From assembly GCA_945861875.1 (NCBI GenBank), contig CAMAWC010000028.1, forward strand, positions 1 through 41,561: a DNA stretch of 41,561 bases, read 5' to 3'. Each line of letters begins with the position of its first letter. Position 1 is the stretch's first letter. The notes under the pieces are model-generated. The model ran no database searches. It was not told the DNA's origin and saw nothing but the letters and a program-made list of their open reading frames with translations. This document shows positions 1-8,152 of the stretch, in pieces. The position numbers were made by a program, and so were the translations under genes. Origin of the DNA: Bordetella parapertussis (lineage in GTDB: Bacteria; Pseudomonadota; Gammaproteobacteria; Burkholderiales; SG8-39).

Positions 1-413
1 TTGAGGTAAGCGTAGTGCTCGCGCGCCTGCAGGTTGGCAATGCGCACCACGCCCGACGGGGTGAAACTGGGGCCGAGGATGAACTGTTCTTTTTTCAGAC
101 CGCGATTCTTCAGGGTGATTTCGCAAATTTCAAATTTCACGCCGCGCGCCGACAAGTCGCTCACCAGCGAGGCAAATTCCTGATTGTTGCTGGTCTTCGC
201 GCCTTCCATGAGAAAGTCGACGCCCTCGGCATGCGCAACGGCAATGAGCTGCGCCTTGGGATCGACGTCGAGGTGATTGCGCATGTTGCGCAGTCCCTTG
301 GTCGCCTGGGCGATGCCGGCGTCAAAATGATAGACAACCTTGTCCTGGGCGCTGGCGGACAGCGCGACAAGGACAAGGGCGATGGCGGCGGCGAGTTTGA
401 GCAGGGTTTTCAT
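1..413 (-). CDS. DsrE-family secreted protein, C-terminus cut by window edge
   Basis: Reads leftward from an ATG at 413 and runs off the window, so only about 137 N-terminal codons are visible. The first 22 residues form a clear signal peptide ([20 protein letters not shown], cleavage near SAQ-DK), so the product is probably periplasmic. The mature part (KVVYHFDAG, then a stretch ending GVDFLMEGA and [15 protein letters not shown]) matches the fold pattern of DsrE/DsrF-like proteins of intracellular sulfur metabolism; secreted members of unknown function are common in betaproteobacteria. A Shine-Dalgarno sequence (GGAGAG) lies just upstream of the ATG. It is divergent from the acylphosphatase gene. 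Family placement is by pattern memory; no biochemical role can be assigned. Confidence 0.75.
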   Translation of the reverse strand, partial: MKTLLKLAAAIALVLVALSASAQDKVVYHFDAGIAQATKGLRNMRNHLDVDPKAQLIAVAHAEGVDFLMEGAKTSNNQEFASLVSDLSARGVKFEICEITLKNRGLKKEQFILGPSFTPSGVVRIANLQAREHYAYL

Positions 414-481
414 GTGACTCTCCTTTGCGTGGCGCGCGGCAAAAGCGGCAATGCTACGCCGTTTTACAGGGAATACTAACT

Positions 482-751
482 ATGGCCGGGCATTTGCTTA
501 TTACCGGACGCGTCCAGGGCGTGGGCTACCGCTTCAGCCTGCGCCAGCAGGCGTTGCGCCTCGGGCTCACCGGCTGGGTGCGCAACCGCCATGACGGCAG
601 CGTCGAGGCGGTGGTGGCCGGCGCACCGGATGCGATTGCCGCACTGGCCGCATGGGCGCATCGCGGGCCACCGGCGGCAAAGGTTGATGCCGTGACAGAA
701 AGCCCTGCTGAAGGCGACTTTGACGGCTTCGAACTGCTTCCGACGGCCTGA
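482..751 (+). CDS. acyP: acylphosphatase
   Basis: An 89-residue protein of normal acylphosphatase length. It hydrolyses the carboxyl-phosphate bond of acyl phosphates in the cytoplasm. The signature GRVQGVGYR is present at residues 9-17, with R17 as the phosphate-binding arginine, and GWVRN supplies the catalytic asparagine (N35). The ATG at 482 is chosen over an upstream in-frame ATG at 425 because family members begin a few residues before the ITGRVQGVG strand, and the upstream extension is low-quality sequence overlapping the promoter region. The MFS gene follows after 20 bp in the same direction, so the two may be co-transcribed. Confidence 0.92.
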   Translation: MAGHLLITGRVQGVGYRFSLRQQALRLGLTGWVRNRHDGSVEAVVAGAPDAIAALAAWAHRGPPAAKVDAVTESPAEGDFDGFELLPTA

Positions 752-771
752 CCGATGAAGAATAGCGACTG

Positions 772-1938
772 ATGTCCAACCGCGCCGTGCTGCTGCTGTC
801 CATCGCCGCCCTGGGCAGCGCCGCGAGCACGCGCGCCGCCGACCCCTTGCTGCCCCTGCTCGGCGCACAGTTCGGCGTCAGCGCCGGTGCCGCCTCCATC
901 GTTATCACCGCCTTCGGCGTTTCATACGGCCTGCTGCAAGTGGTGTCGGCGCCGCTCAGCGACCGCTTTGGCAAGTATTTTGTCATTTGCATCGCGACAC
1001 TGATCTCGGCCTTCGGCACCCTCGCCTGCGCCCTCTCGCCCAGCCTCGAATGGCTGGCGGTAACGCGTTTTGCATCGGGCGCCACCATCGGCGCCATCAT
1101 TCCGCTGTCCATGGCATGGATAGGCGACACGGTGCGCTACGAGGAACGCCAGGCCGTGCTCGCGCGTTTTTTGCTGGGCCAGATCGCCGGCGTGGCGCTG
1201 GGGCAGATGTTCGCCGGCATCGTCGGCGAACATTTCGGCTGGCGCTGGGTGTTCGTGCTGATCGCCATCCTCTACGCGGCAATCGGCACGCTGCTCTTGG
1301 CCGAGTCGCGCCGCAACCCGGCGACGCGCGAGGTGCCGCCCGACGCGGCGCGCGGCGTGATCGAAGGCTTTGTGCGCATCGGCGGGCTGCTGTCGCGACC
1401 CAAGGTGCGCCGGGTGCTGCTGACCATCATCCCGGAGGGCATGCTGATGTATGGCGCGCTGTCCTTCGTGCCGGCTCACCTGCAATCGCACTTTGGCGTC
1501 AGCCCGTCGGTGGCCGGCACCATTGCCGCCGCCGTGGCGGTGGGCGGCGCGACTTATGCATTTTCAGCGCGGCATTTCATTGCCGCGCTGGGCGAACGCG
1601 GGCTCGCGCTGGGCGGAGGCGCGGGCCTGGGCACGGGTTTCATGCTGCTCGCCCTCGCTCCCGCCGCCTGGGTCGCCGCCATCGGCCTGATGTTCATCGG
1701 TTGCGGCTATTACATGCTGCACAACACGCTGCAAACCCATGCCACACAAATGGCGCCCGAGGCGCGCGGTTCGGCACTGGCACTGTTTGCGCTGACTTTT
1801 TTCAGCGCGCAGTCATTCGGCGTGTGGGTGGGCGCGAAGGTGGTGGACAACGCGGGTGCGGAACCATTGTTCGCCGTGTCTTCCATCGGCCTGACCCTGC
1901 TTGGCTGGACCTTCAGCCGGCAGATGAAAAAGCGCTAA
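772..1938 (+). CDS. MFS transporter, drug/metabolite exporter type
   Basis: A 388-residue integral membrane protein with about 12 hydrophobic segments. Near the cytoplasmic loop after helix 2 it has the Major Facilitator motif A region (SAPLSDRFGK, about residues 59-68), and the early ADPLLPLLGAQFGVS segment is typical of DHA1-like exporters. The substrate cannot be inferred; families like this export drugs, sugars or metabolites by proton antiport. It starts 20 bp after the acylphosphatase stop at an ATG with a weak ribosome-binding site. Downstream lies a hairpin repeat that could end the transcript. Full length, no frameshift. Confidence 0.88.
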   Translation: MSNRAVLLLSIAALGSAASTRAADPLLPLLGAQFGVSAGAASIVITAFGVSYGLLQVVSAPLSDRFGKYFVICIATLISAFGTLACALSPSLEWLAVTRFASGATIGAIIPLSMAWIGDTVRYEERQAVLARFLLGQIAGVALGQMFAGIVGEHFGWRWVFVLIAILYAAIGTLLLAESRRNPATREVPPDAARGVIEGFVRIGGLLSRPKVRRVLLTIIPEGMLMYGALSFVPAHLQSHFGVSPSVAGTIAAAVAVGGATYAFSARHFIAALGERGLALGGGAGLGTGFMLLALAPAAWVAAIGLMFIGCGYYMLHNTLQTHATQMAPEARGSALALFALTFFSAQSFGVWVGAKVVDNAGAEPLFAVSSIGLTLLGWTFSRQMKKR

Positions 1939-1952
1939 CCCGGCGGAGCCAT

Positions 1953-2015
1953 CAGCTGACAACACGCCCGCAGGGCTTGTTGCGGCGAAGGCTAACGTGA
2001 GTGTAGCGAACGTTA
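1953..2015. repeat. dispersed hairpin repeat (copy 1) plus adjacent inverted repeat
   Basis: Positions 1955-1982 are identical over 28 nt to 26506-26533 (core ACACGCCCGCAGGGCTTGTT). The core folds as CAACA-c-GCCC-gca-GGGC-t-TGTTG. In this copy the outer stem arm present at the second copy is not conserved. Immediately after it, TAACGT (1993-1998) and ACGTTA (2010-2015) form another inverted repeat. The region lies between convergent genes (MFS and Bug receptor). No T-run follows, so a classical intrinsic terminator is not supported; a REP-like element is more likely. Confidence 0.6.
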
Positions 2016-2066
2016 AGCGCGTAGCGCGGCCGAAGTCAAAAGCCACGACTGGCGCGGATTTCCAGT

Positions 2067-3044
2067 CTATTCCGTCTTGATGTTGCCGGCCTTGACCAGG
2101 CTGACGAAGTTGCTCAGATCGCTCTTGAGCAGGGCTTCAAAGGATCGCGGGTCGCTTTTGCCGTCTATTTCGTTGGCCGAAGGCGCCAATTTTCCCAGCA
2201 CATCCTTGTTGGCCAGCACCTGGTTAATGGCCGCGGCAAGCTTGTCGGTGATTTGCGCCGGCGTGCCCCTTGGCGCCAGCACCCCGTTCCAGTAGCGCGC
2301 TTCAAAATCCTTGAAGCCCAGTTCGTCCATGGTCGGAATCCCGGGCGCGACCGACAGCCGTGATTTACTGGTCACGGCAAGCGCGGTGACCTTGCCGGTG
2401 CGGATCATCGGCAAAGCGGTCGATGAAACCGCAAAGTGATAATCAACACGGCCGGCGATTTGCTCGGTCATGGCCTGCGGAGAGCCCTTGACGGGCACCG
2501 AGGTCGCCTGCAATCCGGTCCGCAACTTGAACAGTTCCGTGGTGAAATGGGATGGCGCGCCATTGCCGCTGATGGCGTAAAACAACTTGCCCTGCCTCGC
2601 CTTGCCCAGTTCAACCAGGTCCTGCGGCGATTTCAGCCCGAGCGGTGGGTAGGACACCAGGATCAACGGCGACCATGCGACATTGAGCACCGGCGCAAAG
2701 GCATCGGGCACTTTGTACGGCGCCGGGCTGCCCAGCGCCGTAACCATATTGAGCGAGGCCGAGGTAAAAAGCAGCGTGTATCCGTCGGGCGGCGCATTGG
2801 CGACGATTTCGCTGCCGATGACGCCGGTGGCACCGGCGCGGTTGTCGATGATGATCGGCTGCCCGAGGATTTCACGCAGCGGTTCGCTGATGATGCGTGC
2901 GATAACGTCGATCAGGCTGCCCGGCGGCCAGGCGACCACCATGCGGATGGGCTTGTTCGGGTAATCGCTTTGCGCGAATGCCGTCTGGGCAAGGCCGGCG
3001 ACCAGCGCCAGTGCCAGAAAAAATGTACTGACTAGGTGTTTCAT
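2067..3044 (-). CDS. Bug-family (TctC-like) tripartite tricarboxylate transporter receptor
   Basis: Periplasmic solute-binding protein of about 325 residues. An N-terminal signal peptide (MKHLVSTFFLALALVAGLAQ, cleavage near AFAQ) is followed by the Bug hallmark YPNKPIRMVVAWPPGS and, further on, the GQPIIIDNRAGATGVIG segment that lines the ligand pocket. Bug proteins usually bind small carboxylates or amides and may work with TctA/TctB membrane subunits, which are not present in the window. The ATG at 3044 is preferred over the longer frame because a strong GGAGGAAG site sits just before it and the signal peptide begins there. It is the last gene of the catabolic cluster, downstream of the HpcH-type aldolase. 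Confidence 0.9.
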   Translation of the reverse strand: MKHLVSTFFLALALVAGLAQTAFAQSDYPNKPIRMVVAWPPGSLIDVIARIISEPLREILGQPIIIDNRAGATGVIGSEIVANAPPDGYTLLFTSASLNMVTALGSPAPYKVPDAFAPVLNVAWSPLILVSYPPLGLKSPQDLVELGKARQGKLFYAISGNGAPSHFTTELFKLRTGLQATSVPVKGSPQAMTEQIAGRVDYHFAVSSTALPMIRTGKVTALAVTSKSRLSVAPGIPTMDELGFKDFEARYWNGVLAPRGTPAQITDKLAAAINQVLANKDVLGKLAPSANEIDGKSDPRSFEALLKSDLSNFVSLVKAGNIKTE

Positions 3045-3087
3045 ATTTCTTCCTCCAAAGCAAAGATAAGCGCGCACGTTTCAGTTC

Positions 3088-3104
3088 CAGGGGTGTTACC
3101 CCTG
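3088..3104. other. short perfect hairpin overlapping the aldolase stop codon
   Basis: CAGGGGT and ACCCCTG form a perfect 7-bp stem with a 3-nt loop. The TAA stop of the minus-strand aldolase (3096-3098) lies in the loop and arm. No T-run follows on either strand, so it is not a standard terminator; it may stabilise the mRNA or attenuate expression of the downstream receptor gene. Confidence 0.4.
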
Positions 3105-3878
3105 CCCCTTTATTGCCTTGTCCATGGCCTCGGCGGCCTGTGCGAGCGACTGCATAAGATACGCGGTGTCATTGCCGCCCATCACGATCCTGGCGCCCCT
3201 GGCAATCAGTTCGCCGATGTCGGGGCCGCCGGCGGCGCCGGCGACAAAATGCTTGCCATGGCGGCGCGCCGCATCGGCGGCGCTGAAGTAGGCGGCGCAG
3301 ATTTGCGCGTGGCGCACCTGCCCGGCAACGCCAAGTTCCAGGCTGAGGTCGGCAGGGCCCATCATCAGCGCATCGATGCCGGGCACCGCCGCGATGGCAT
3401 CGGCATTTTTCACGCCCTCTGCCGTTTCAATCATGGCGATGACCATCACGCTGTCGTTGCGCAAGCTGACAGACTCGGCTATCGGCACTTTCTTGTAGCC
3501 CGAAGCCGGCCCCAGTGCCGCCACCGAACGCCGTCCGAGCGGCGGGTATTTGGCCAGGGCGACCGCCTCTGCGGCATCCGCGGCGGTACTGACGTGCGGC
3601 ACGATGATGCCGCAGGCGCCGGCATCGAGCATGGTGCCAATGGTGCCGACAGAGGCCGTGTGCACCCGCACCAGCGGCGTAATCCCGCAAGCGCTGGCCG
3701 CCATGCACAGGTCCGAGGCTTCGCGCAGCGAAAACACGCCGTGCTCGCAATCGATGTAAAAACCGTCGAAACCCGATTCCCTGACAATAAAGGCGGCGTC
3801 AGCGGTGCGCATCTGGCGCAGCGACATGAACTTGGCAATGCCCCCGGCGGCGAGTTTTTGCTTGAGGAAATTGTGCAT
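3096..3878 (-). CDS. HpcH/HpaI family aldolase
   Basis: A 260-residue class II (metal-dependent) pyruvate-type aldolase that would cleave or form a C-C bond in 2-keto-3-hydroxy acids in the cytoplasm. The catalytic histidine is in CEHG (H46), the substrate-binding arginine is R71 (PLVRV), and the metal ligands are E151 (AMIETAEG) and D177 (MGPADLSLELG). Length is normal for the family. An AGGA site 6 nt before the ATG supports the start. It sits 27 bp downstream of a short-chain dehydrogenase and 51 bp upstream of a Bug receptor, which suggests a ring- or chain-degradation pathway ending in aldol cleavage. The exact substrate is not deducible. Confidence 0.88.
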   Translation of the reverse strand: MHNFLKQKLAAGGIAKFMSLRQMRTADAAFIVRESGFDGFYIDCEHGVFSLREASDLCMAASACGITPLVRVHTASVGTIGTMLDAGACGIIVPHVSTAADAAEAVALAKYPPLGRRSVAALGPASGYKKVPIAESVSLRNDSVMVIAMIETAEGVKNADAIAAVPGIDALMMGPADLSLELGVAGQVRHAQICAAYFSAADAARRHGKHFVAGAAGGPDIGELIARGARIVMGGNDTAYLMQSLAQAAEAMDKAIKGQG

Positions 3879-3905
3879 CGTTATCCTGCCTTTCCGGAAT
3901 GACGG

Positions 3906-4703
3906 CTATTTTGCCGGCCGCGGCGGCGCATAGCCGCGCGCCGAAAAACCGGCATCCACCGTAAAAATGGTGCCCGAGACCGCGCTCGATCGCGCAGAAC
4001 AGGCAAAGGTCACCACGTCGGCTATCTCTTCGGGCTTGATCAGGCTGCCGCGCGGCATATCGACGGCCATTTCGCGCCAGAGTTCCTCGCTGCCGCGCTC
4101 CTGCAACGCGCGCCGTCGCAACGTACGTTTGGCCTTTTCAGTTTCAACCCAGCCCGGATTGACGCCCATCACCCTGACGCCGTAATCGAGGCTGACACCG
4201 CCGATGGCGCGGGTGAAGGCCACCAGGGCGGCGTTGCCGGCCGAACCCGCGGCATAGGCATACTCGAGCCGCTCTGCGCCGATGCCGATGACGTTGACGA
4301 TAACCCCGGATTTGCGTGCCAGCATGCGGCCGTAAATCTCGCGCGTGAGGTTGATGTAGCCGTAGATCTTCAACTCCCATCCCTGGCGCCAGGCGTCCTC
4401 ATCGACTTCAAGAATGCTGCCGCGCGGCGTATTGCCGGCGTTGTTGACGAGTATGTCCACATCCGGACATTCGGCGGCAAGCGCCGCCGCGGCCTTGCGC
4501 ACCGTCAGGTCGACCGGATGAATTTCCACCTTTACGCCATATTCTGAGCCGAGGCCGGCCGCGCCCGCCCTGAGCGCCTCCGCGTTACGCGCCGCAAGGT
4601 GCAGGTTGCAACCCTCCTTTGCCAGCGATCTGGCAATGGCCTGGCCGATGCCTTGCGAAGCGCCGGTAATGAGGGCCCACTTGCCCTTGAGTCCGAGGTC
4701 CAT
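3906..4703 (-). CDS. short-chain dehydrogenase/reductase lacking the catalytic triad
   Basis: A 265-residue Rossmann protein with an intact SDR cofactor motif (TGASQGIG) and the NNAG structural motif (ILVNNAGN). The catalytic region is altered. Aligned on the following AALVAFTRAIG helix, the usual Tyr-x-x-x-Lys is replaced by Gly-x-x-x-Asn (AGSAGNAAL), and the upstream catalytic serine region reads IVNVIGIGAE instead of IVNISS. NAD(P) binding should survive but classical hydride-transfer chemistry should not. I recall an SDR subgroup with an AGSAGNAAL signature in proteobacterial catabolic operons, so this may be a conserved variant and not decay. It is 12 bp downstream of a canonical SDR. 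Confidence 0.85.
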   Translation of the reverse strand: MDLGLKGKWALITGASQGIGQAIARSLAKEGCNLHLAARNAEALRAGAAGLGSEYGVKVEIHPVDLTVRKAAAALAAECPDVDILVNNAGNTPRGSILEVDEDAWRQGWELKIYGYINLTREIYGRMLARKSGVIVNVIGIGAERLEYAYAAGSAGNAALVAFTRAIGGVSLDYGVRVMGVNPGWVETEKAKRTLRRRALQERGSEELWREMAVDMPRGSLIKPEEIADVVTFACSARSSAVSGTIFTVDAGFSARGYAPPRPAK

Positions 4704-4715
4704 GTCGCCCCTCGT

Positions 4716-5456
4716 CTAGCCGAGGGTCGGCCGCAGTTCGATCAGGTCCGGGCAGGAACCGGGCGAACTGGTCAGCGCGTAGACCAGCGCCTCGGCAACG
4801 TCCTGCGCGCTGATCGGATCGAACTTGCGCGCGGCAATCGACTTGAGCACGTCGGGGTGGGTGATGCCCTTGCGGATATCGGTGTCGACCATGCCCGGCG
4901 CAATTTCGGTGACCTTGAGGTTGTGCGCCTTCAACTCGACGCGAAAGCCCTTGGCAAACGCCGCCAACGCGTGCTTGGTGGCCGCGTACACCACGGCATT
5001 GGCGTTGACGTTGCGCGCCGACAGCGAAGTGATGAAAACCATGTGGCCGCGCTTGCGCGCGACCATGCACTTGGCCACCGCGAGGGCGATGTCGTAGGCG
5101 GCGACGACGTTGGTGGCGAACATGTCGGCGCATTCCTTCCTCGACACATCGAGCACCGGCGCGTAGGTCAGGATGCCGGCGTTGTTGACCAGGATGTCCG
5201 CCTCGGCGGCCTGGCCGGCAAGGTCGCGGACAAAATTCTCGTCATTGAGGTCGCCGGCGATGACCACGGCCTTGACGCCAAGCTGCACACATTGCGCGGC
5301 AACCGCCTTGAGCTCGGCAAGTTTGCGGCCGGTCAGGAACAGATCCGCCCCTTCGGCGGCCAGCGCGAGCGCGCAGGCCTTGCCGATACCCGCGCTCGCT
5401 CCGGTGATGAGGGCACTTCTTCCCTTCAGGCGGTTTGACAACGCCGGCGCGCTCAC
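4716..5456 (-). CDS. short-chain dehydrogenase/reductase (canonical)
   Basis: A 246-residue cytoplasmic SDR oxidoreductase. It has the TGASAGIG dinucleotide-binding motif (about residues 19-26), NNAG, the catalytic serine in FITSLS and the Tyr/Lys pair in VVYAATKHAL. It therefore should be an active NAD(P)-dependent alcohol/ketone dehydrogenase. The start is GTG at 5456, overlapping the TGA of the upstream cupin gene (GTGA), which implies translational coupling. Its neighbour downstream is a degenerate SDR, so the two may form a heteromer or act on successive intermediates; this is inference. Confidence 0.9.
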   Translation of the reverse strand: MSAPALSNRLKGRSALITGASAGIGKACALALAAEGADLFLTGRKLAELKAVAAQCVQLGVKAVVIAGDLNDENFVRDLAGQAAEADILVNNAGILTYAPVLDVSRKECADMFATNVVAAYDIALAVAKCMVARKRGHMVFITSLSARNVNANAVVYAATKHALAAFAKGFRVELKAHNLKVTEIAPGMVDTDIRKGITHPDVLKSIAARKFDPISAQDVAEALVYALTSSPGSCPDLIELRPTLG

Positions 5457-5962
5457 GCCTTGCCCACGGGATGGCCGCCCGGGGGTTCGTTGACCATGAC
5501 CGTATCGTAATTGGCCGGAATGATGATCTCGAGCAACTCAAGGTCATTGGAAAAATCCATCACCGTGTGCTTGATGCGCGGCGGCTGCAGCCAGCAACTG
5601 CCTTTTTTCATGGTGATCTCGCCCTTGCCTTCGAACTCGCTGCGCATCCAGCCCTCGAGCACGTAAATCATCTGGTAGTGGATGTTATGGAAATGCCGGT
5701 GCTGGATTTCCTCGGCGCTGTACGGGCGCGCCCGCCGGTTGACGTGCGCATCCACCATGCCGCCGGTGGCTTCGATCATGCCCAGGTCGCGCGACAACGC
5801 CCATGGGCGGAAACCGTCGGTCTTGAACGACTCGCCGGTGAGGTGGCTGACATGAAATGCCTGCGCCGGCCAATCGGGGAAATCACTGGCCTTCTTGTCG
5901 GCGCTGTAATCACGCTCGTTATAGACCTTGAACTCGCGTTTTTTCTTCGCTTCCACGATCAT
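5453..5962 (-). CDS. cupin-domain protein
   Basis: A protein of about 169 residues with a single cupin barrel. The first cupin motif is visible as HRHFHNIHYQMIYVLEGW (metal-binding His residues), and the second as SCWLQPPRIKHTV. Catabolic cupins of this kind are metal-dependent dioxygenases, isomerases or lyases; the activity here is unknown. Start choice is uncertain: GGAGG touches the ATG at 5962 with no spacer but stands 6 nt before an in-frame GTG at 5956, so the GTG (two codons later) may be the real start. The stop overlaps the start of the next SDR gene. It lies 131 bp downstream of the alpha/beta hydrolase. Confidence 0.82.
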   Translation of the reverse strand: MIVEAKKKREFKVYNERDYSADKKASDFPDWPAQAFHVSHLTGESFKTDGFRPWALSRDLGMIEATGGMVDAHVNRRARPYSAEEIQHRHFHNIHYQMIYVLEGWMRSEFEGKGEITMKKGSCWLQPPRIKHTVMDFSNDLELLEIIIPANYDTVMVNEPPGGHPVGKA

Positions 5963-6093
5963 CCTCCGTTACAGAAAATTGTTGCGCCGGGTTAGGCGTG
6001 TTTCTTATTTTTAGGCAGTCACTTTACACCGTCCACCGGCAAAACGTGACGGGAACGGATGCGATAAAGGTCACCGTCTTCCGCTTTCCCCCA

Positions 6094-6966
6094 CTATTCG
6101 CCCAGCATTGCAAGATTGGCGCAAAACAACGCACTGCCCGCTTCGGCCCATTCGAGCACCGCGTCGAAGTGGTTACGCCCCTTGAGTTCGAACAGCTCCG
6201 CCACATTGCCCTGTGCCTTCCAGTATTCGGCCACTTCGCGGCATTGCCGCCGGTAGTCGTCGGTTTCTTTTTCACCCACAGCGACCAGCATGGGGCAGCG
6301 CGACTTGACGCGGTCGCCGCTGCGCAGCAGCGACACCTGGGCCACCATATCCGGCGTGAGATTGAGGATCTGGTTGCGAAACGACAGGCGCACCGGTTCG
6401 AGGTCGCCCAAGCCGCTCATGAAACAGGCGCTCTTGACGAGGTCGGCGGGCAGGCCAAAGTCGCGCGCCCAATCGGTCATCAGCGCCTGGCCTACCAGGT
6501 TAGCTCCCGAGGAATGGCCGGCGATATGGATGCGGGCGGGCTCGCCGCCGTGGGCTCCAATGTTGGCGTGCAGCCAGGCGAGTGCGCGGCGCACCTGCGC
6601 ACCCATGGCGGGGATGGTCGTGTCCGGCACCAGGCTGAAGTCCGGCACCACCAGCGTCACGCCGGCCGCGACAAAGGCCGGCGCGGCAAAGCCGCTGTCT
6701 TCTTTTGACAGCGCACGCCAGTCGCCGCCGTGGAAAAATACCATGACCGGCGCATTGGCCCGCGCTGCGGGATAGACATCGAGCAATTCGTCGGCGCCGT
6801 TGCCGTAACGCAGGTTTTCAACACACTTGAGCGTGCGCTTGGCGGCCAGTGTCTGTTCGGCGTATTGCCGCGTGTACACCGAAAGATCGGGCACCGTGCC
6901 GCGGCTGTTGTACTGCACATCGAGCTCGGCCTGGCCGTAGCCGCGCCAGACCTTTGCGCCCGCCAC
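6094..6966 (-). CDS. alpha/beta hydrolase, kynurenine-formamidase/esterase-like
   Basis: A 290-residue hydrolase. The oxyanion-hole motif is HGG (residues 79-81, FFHGGDW) and the nucleophile elbow is GHSSG with S152. A histidine in GRNHFD near the C-terminus can complete the triad. The HGG plus GHSSGAN combination resembles the kynurenine formamidase/carboxylesterase branch. No signal peptide is visible. The start is GTG at 6966, with GGAG about 7 nt upstream, only 4 bp after the stop of the upstream Bug receptor, so the two are co-transcribed. It probably hydrolyses an ester or amide in the pathway; the substrate is unknown. Confidence 0.86.
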   Translation of the reverse strand: MAGAKVWRGYGQAELDVQYNSRGTVPDLSVYTRQYAEQTLAAKRTLKCVENLRYGNGADELLDVYPAARANAPVMVFFHGGDWRALSKEDSGFAAPAFVAAGVTLVVPDFSLVPDTTIPAMGAQVRRALAWLHANIGAHGGEPARIHIAGHSSGANLVGQALMTDWARDFGLPADLVKSACFMSGLGDLEPVRLSFRNQILNLTPDMVAQVSLLRSGDRVKSRCPMLVAVGEKETDDYRRQCREVAEYWKAQGNVAELFELKGRNHFDAVLEWAEAGSALFCANLAMLGE

Positions 6967-6970
6967 CGCC

Positions 6971-7939
6971 TTACTCCGCCTTGGCGCCGGAGATTTTTAC
7001 CGCACGCGCATTGCGCTGGCTGTCGATGACCAGAAAGGCGGCGAATTCCTCGGGCGTGCCGGCCACCAGATCGTAGCCCTTGGCCACCACCTCCTTCTGG
7101 TTGAACTCCGGCTCCCTGAGCATTTTGGTCACTTCAGCGTGCAGCTTCATCACCACCTCGCGCGGCGTGCCCGCCGGCGCGAACAAGCCAAACCAGGCGT
7201 TGGCCGGCACATCGGGAAAGCCCGACTCGGTGAACGTCGGCACCTCGGGCAGGAGGTACAGGCGGCTCTTGCCGCCGATGGCGATGGCCTTGAGACGGCC
7301 GCTCTTGATGTGGGCGATGGATGAGGCCGCGCCGGAGAAGGTCAGCTGCACCTCACCTGCGATGGCCGCCGGCACGGCCTGCGGGATGCCCTTGTACGGC
7401 ACGTGCACGATGTCTATGCCGGCCTGGCTTTTGAGCATTTCCATCGCCAGGTGCGGCTGGCTGCCGCTGCCGTAGGAGGCGTAATTGAGCTTGCCCGGAT
7501 TGGCCTTGGCGTAGGCGATGAGTTCCTTCAGGTCATTGGCTGGCACCGCGGCGTTGGCGAGCAGCAACTGGTTGAGCAGGACCATTTGCGTGATCGGCAC
7601 AAAATCCTTTACCGGGTCGTAGGAAAGTTTGGCGTAAAGGTGCGGATTGACCGAGATCGTCGAGTCGGTGGTGACCATCAGGGTATAGCCGTCTGGAGCC
7701 GACTTGGCCACGCCCTCGGCGGCGACGATAGTGCCGGCACCGGGCTTGTTCTCAATCACCACCGGCTGGCCCCAGCGCTGCGACAACTGGTTGCCGATGG
7801 CGCGCGAAATAAGGTCGATGCCGCCGCCGGCCGGATAAGGCACGACGATGCGGATGGCCTTGTTCGGGTAACCCTGGGCCTGGGCGAGCGTGGTGCAGGC
7901 CAGCAGGCAGGCCGTGGCGATCAGTCGATTCAAAACCAT
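6971..7939 (-). CDS. Bug-family (TctC-like) tripartite tricarboxylate transporter receptor
   Basis: A second Bug receptor, about 322 residues, paralogous to the one at 2067-3044. A signal peptide (MVLNRLIATACLLACTTLAQ, cleavage near AQA-QG) precedes YPNKAIRIVVPYPAGGGID and the GQPVVIENKPGAGT pocket segment. The start at 7939 is preferred: AGGAG is about 7 nt upstream, while an ATG two codons earlier sits almost on the site. It is the first gene of the minus-strand catabolic operon. With one receptor at each end, the operon may handle two related substrates, or one may act in sensing. TctA/TctB partners are not in the window. Confidence 0.9.
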   Translation of the reverse strand: MVLNRLIATACLLACTTLAQAQGYPNKAIRIVVPYPAGGGIDLISRAIGNQLSQRWGQPVVIENKPGAGTIVAAEGVAKSAPDGYTLMVTTDSTISVNPHLYAKLSYDPVKDFVPITQMVLLNQLLLANAAVPANDLKELIAYAKANPGKLNYASYGSGSQPHLAMEMLKSQAGIDIVHVPYKGIPQAVPAAIAGEVQLTFSGAASSIAHIKSGRLKAIAIGGKSRLYLLPEVPTFTESGFPDVPANAWFGLFAPAGTPREVVMKLHAEVTKMLREPEFNQKEVVAKGYDLVAGTPEEFAAFLVIDSQRNARAVKISGAKAE

Positions 7940-8025
7940 ATCCATGCTCCTGAAAGTAATTTTTCTCACCGGCACCGGCTGGAAACGCCCTACTGGTGCG
8001 GGTTTTCAGCTATCTAATTTAATAC

Positions 8026-8130
8026 GTCATTGCGAGGAGCATAGCGACGAAGCAATCTCCTCGACCTATGCGACACCACCCCACAGGGCCGAAGCTGTCG
8101 CCGAGATTGCTTCGCTGCGCTCGCAATGAC
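8026..8130. repeat. long imperfect palindromic repeat (REP/MITE-like)
   Basis: The left arm (8026-8059) begins GTCATTGCGAG and ends GAAGCAATCTC. The right arm (8103-8130) is its inverse (GAGATTGCTTC ... CTCGCAATGAC), with a 6-nt length difference between arms and about 43 nt of loop. GTCATTGCGAG...GAAGCAATCTC repeats occur in many proteobacterial genomes as intergenic palindromes without genes. It lies between the Bug receptor's 5' end and the dnaE stop and may carry promoter or mRNA-end functions. No coding capacity. Confidence 0.75.
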
Positions 8131-8152
8131 AGCGCGCAAGGGATTATGCCCG

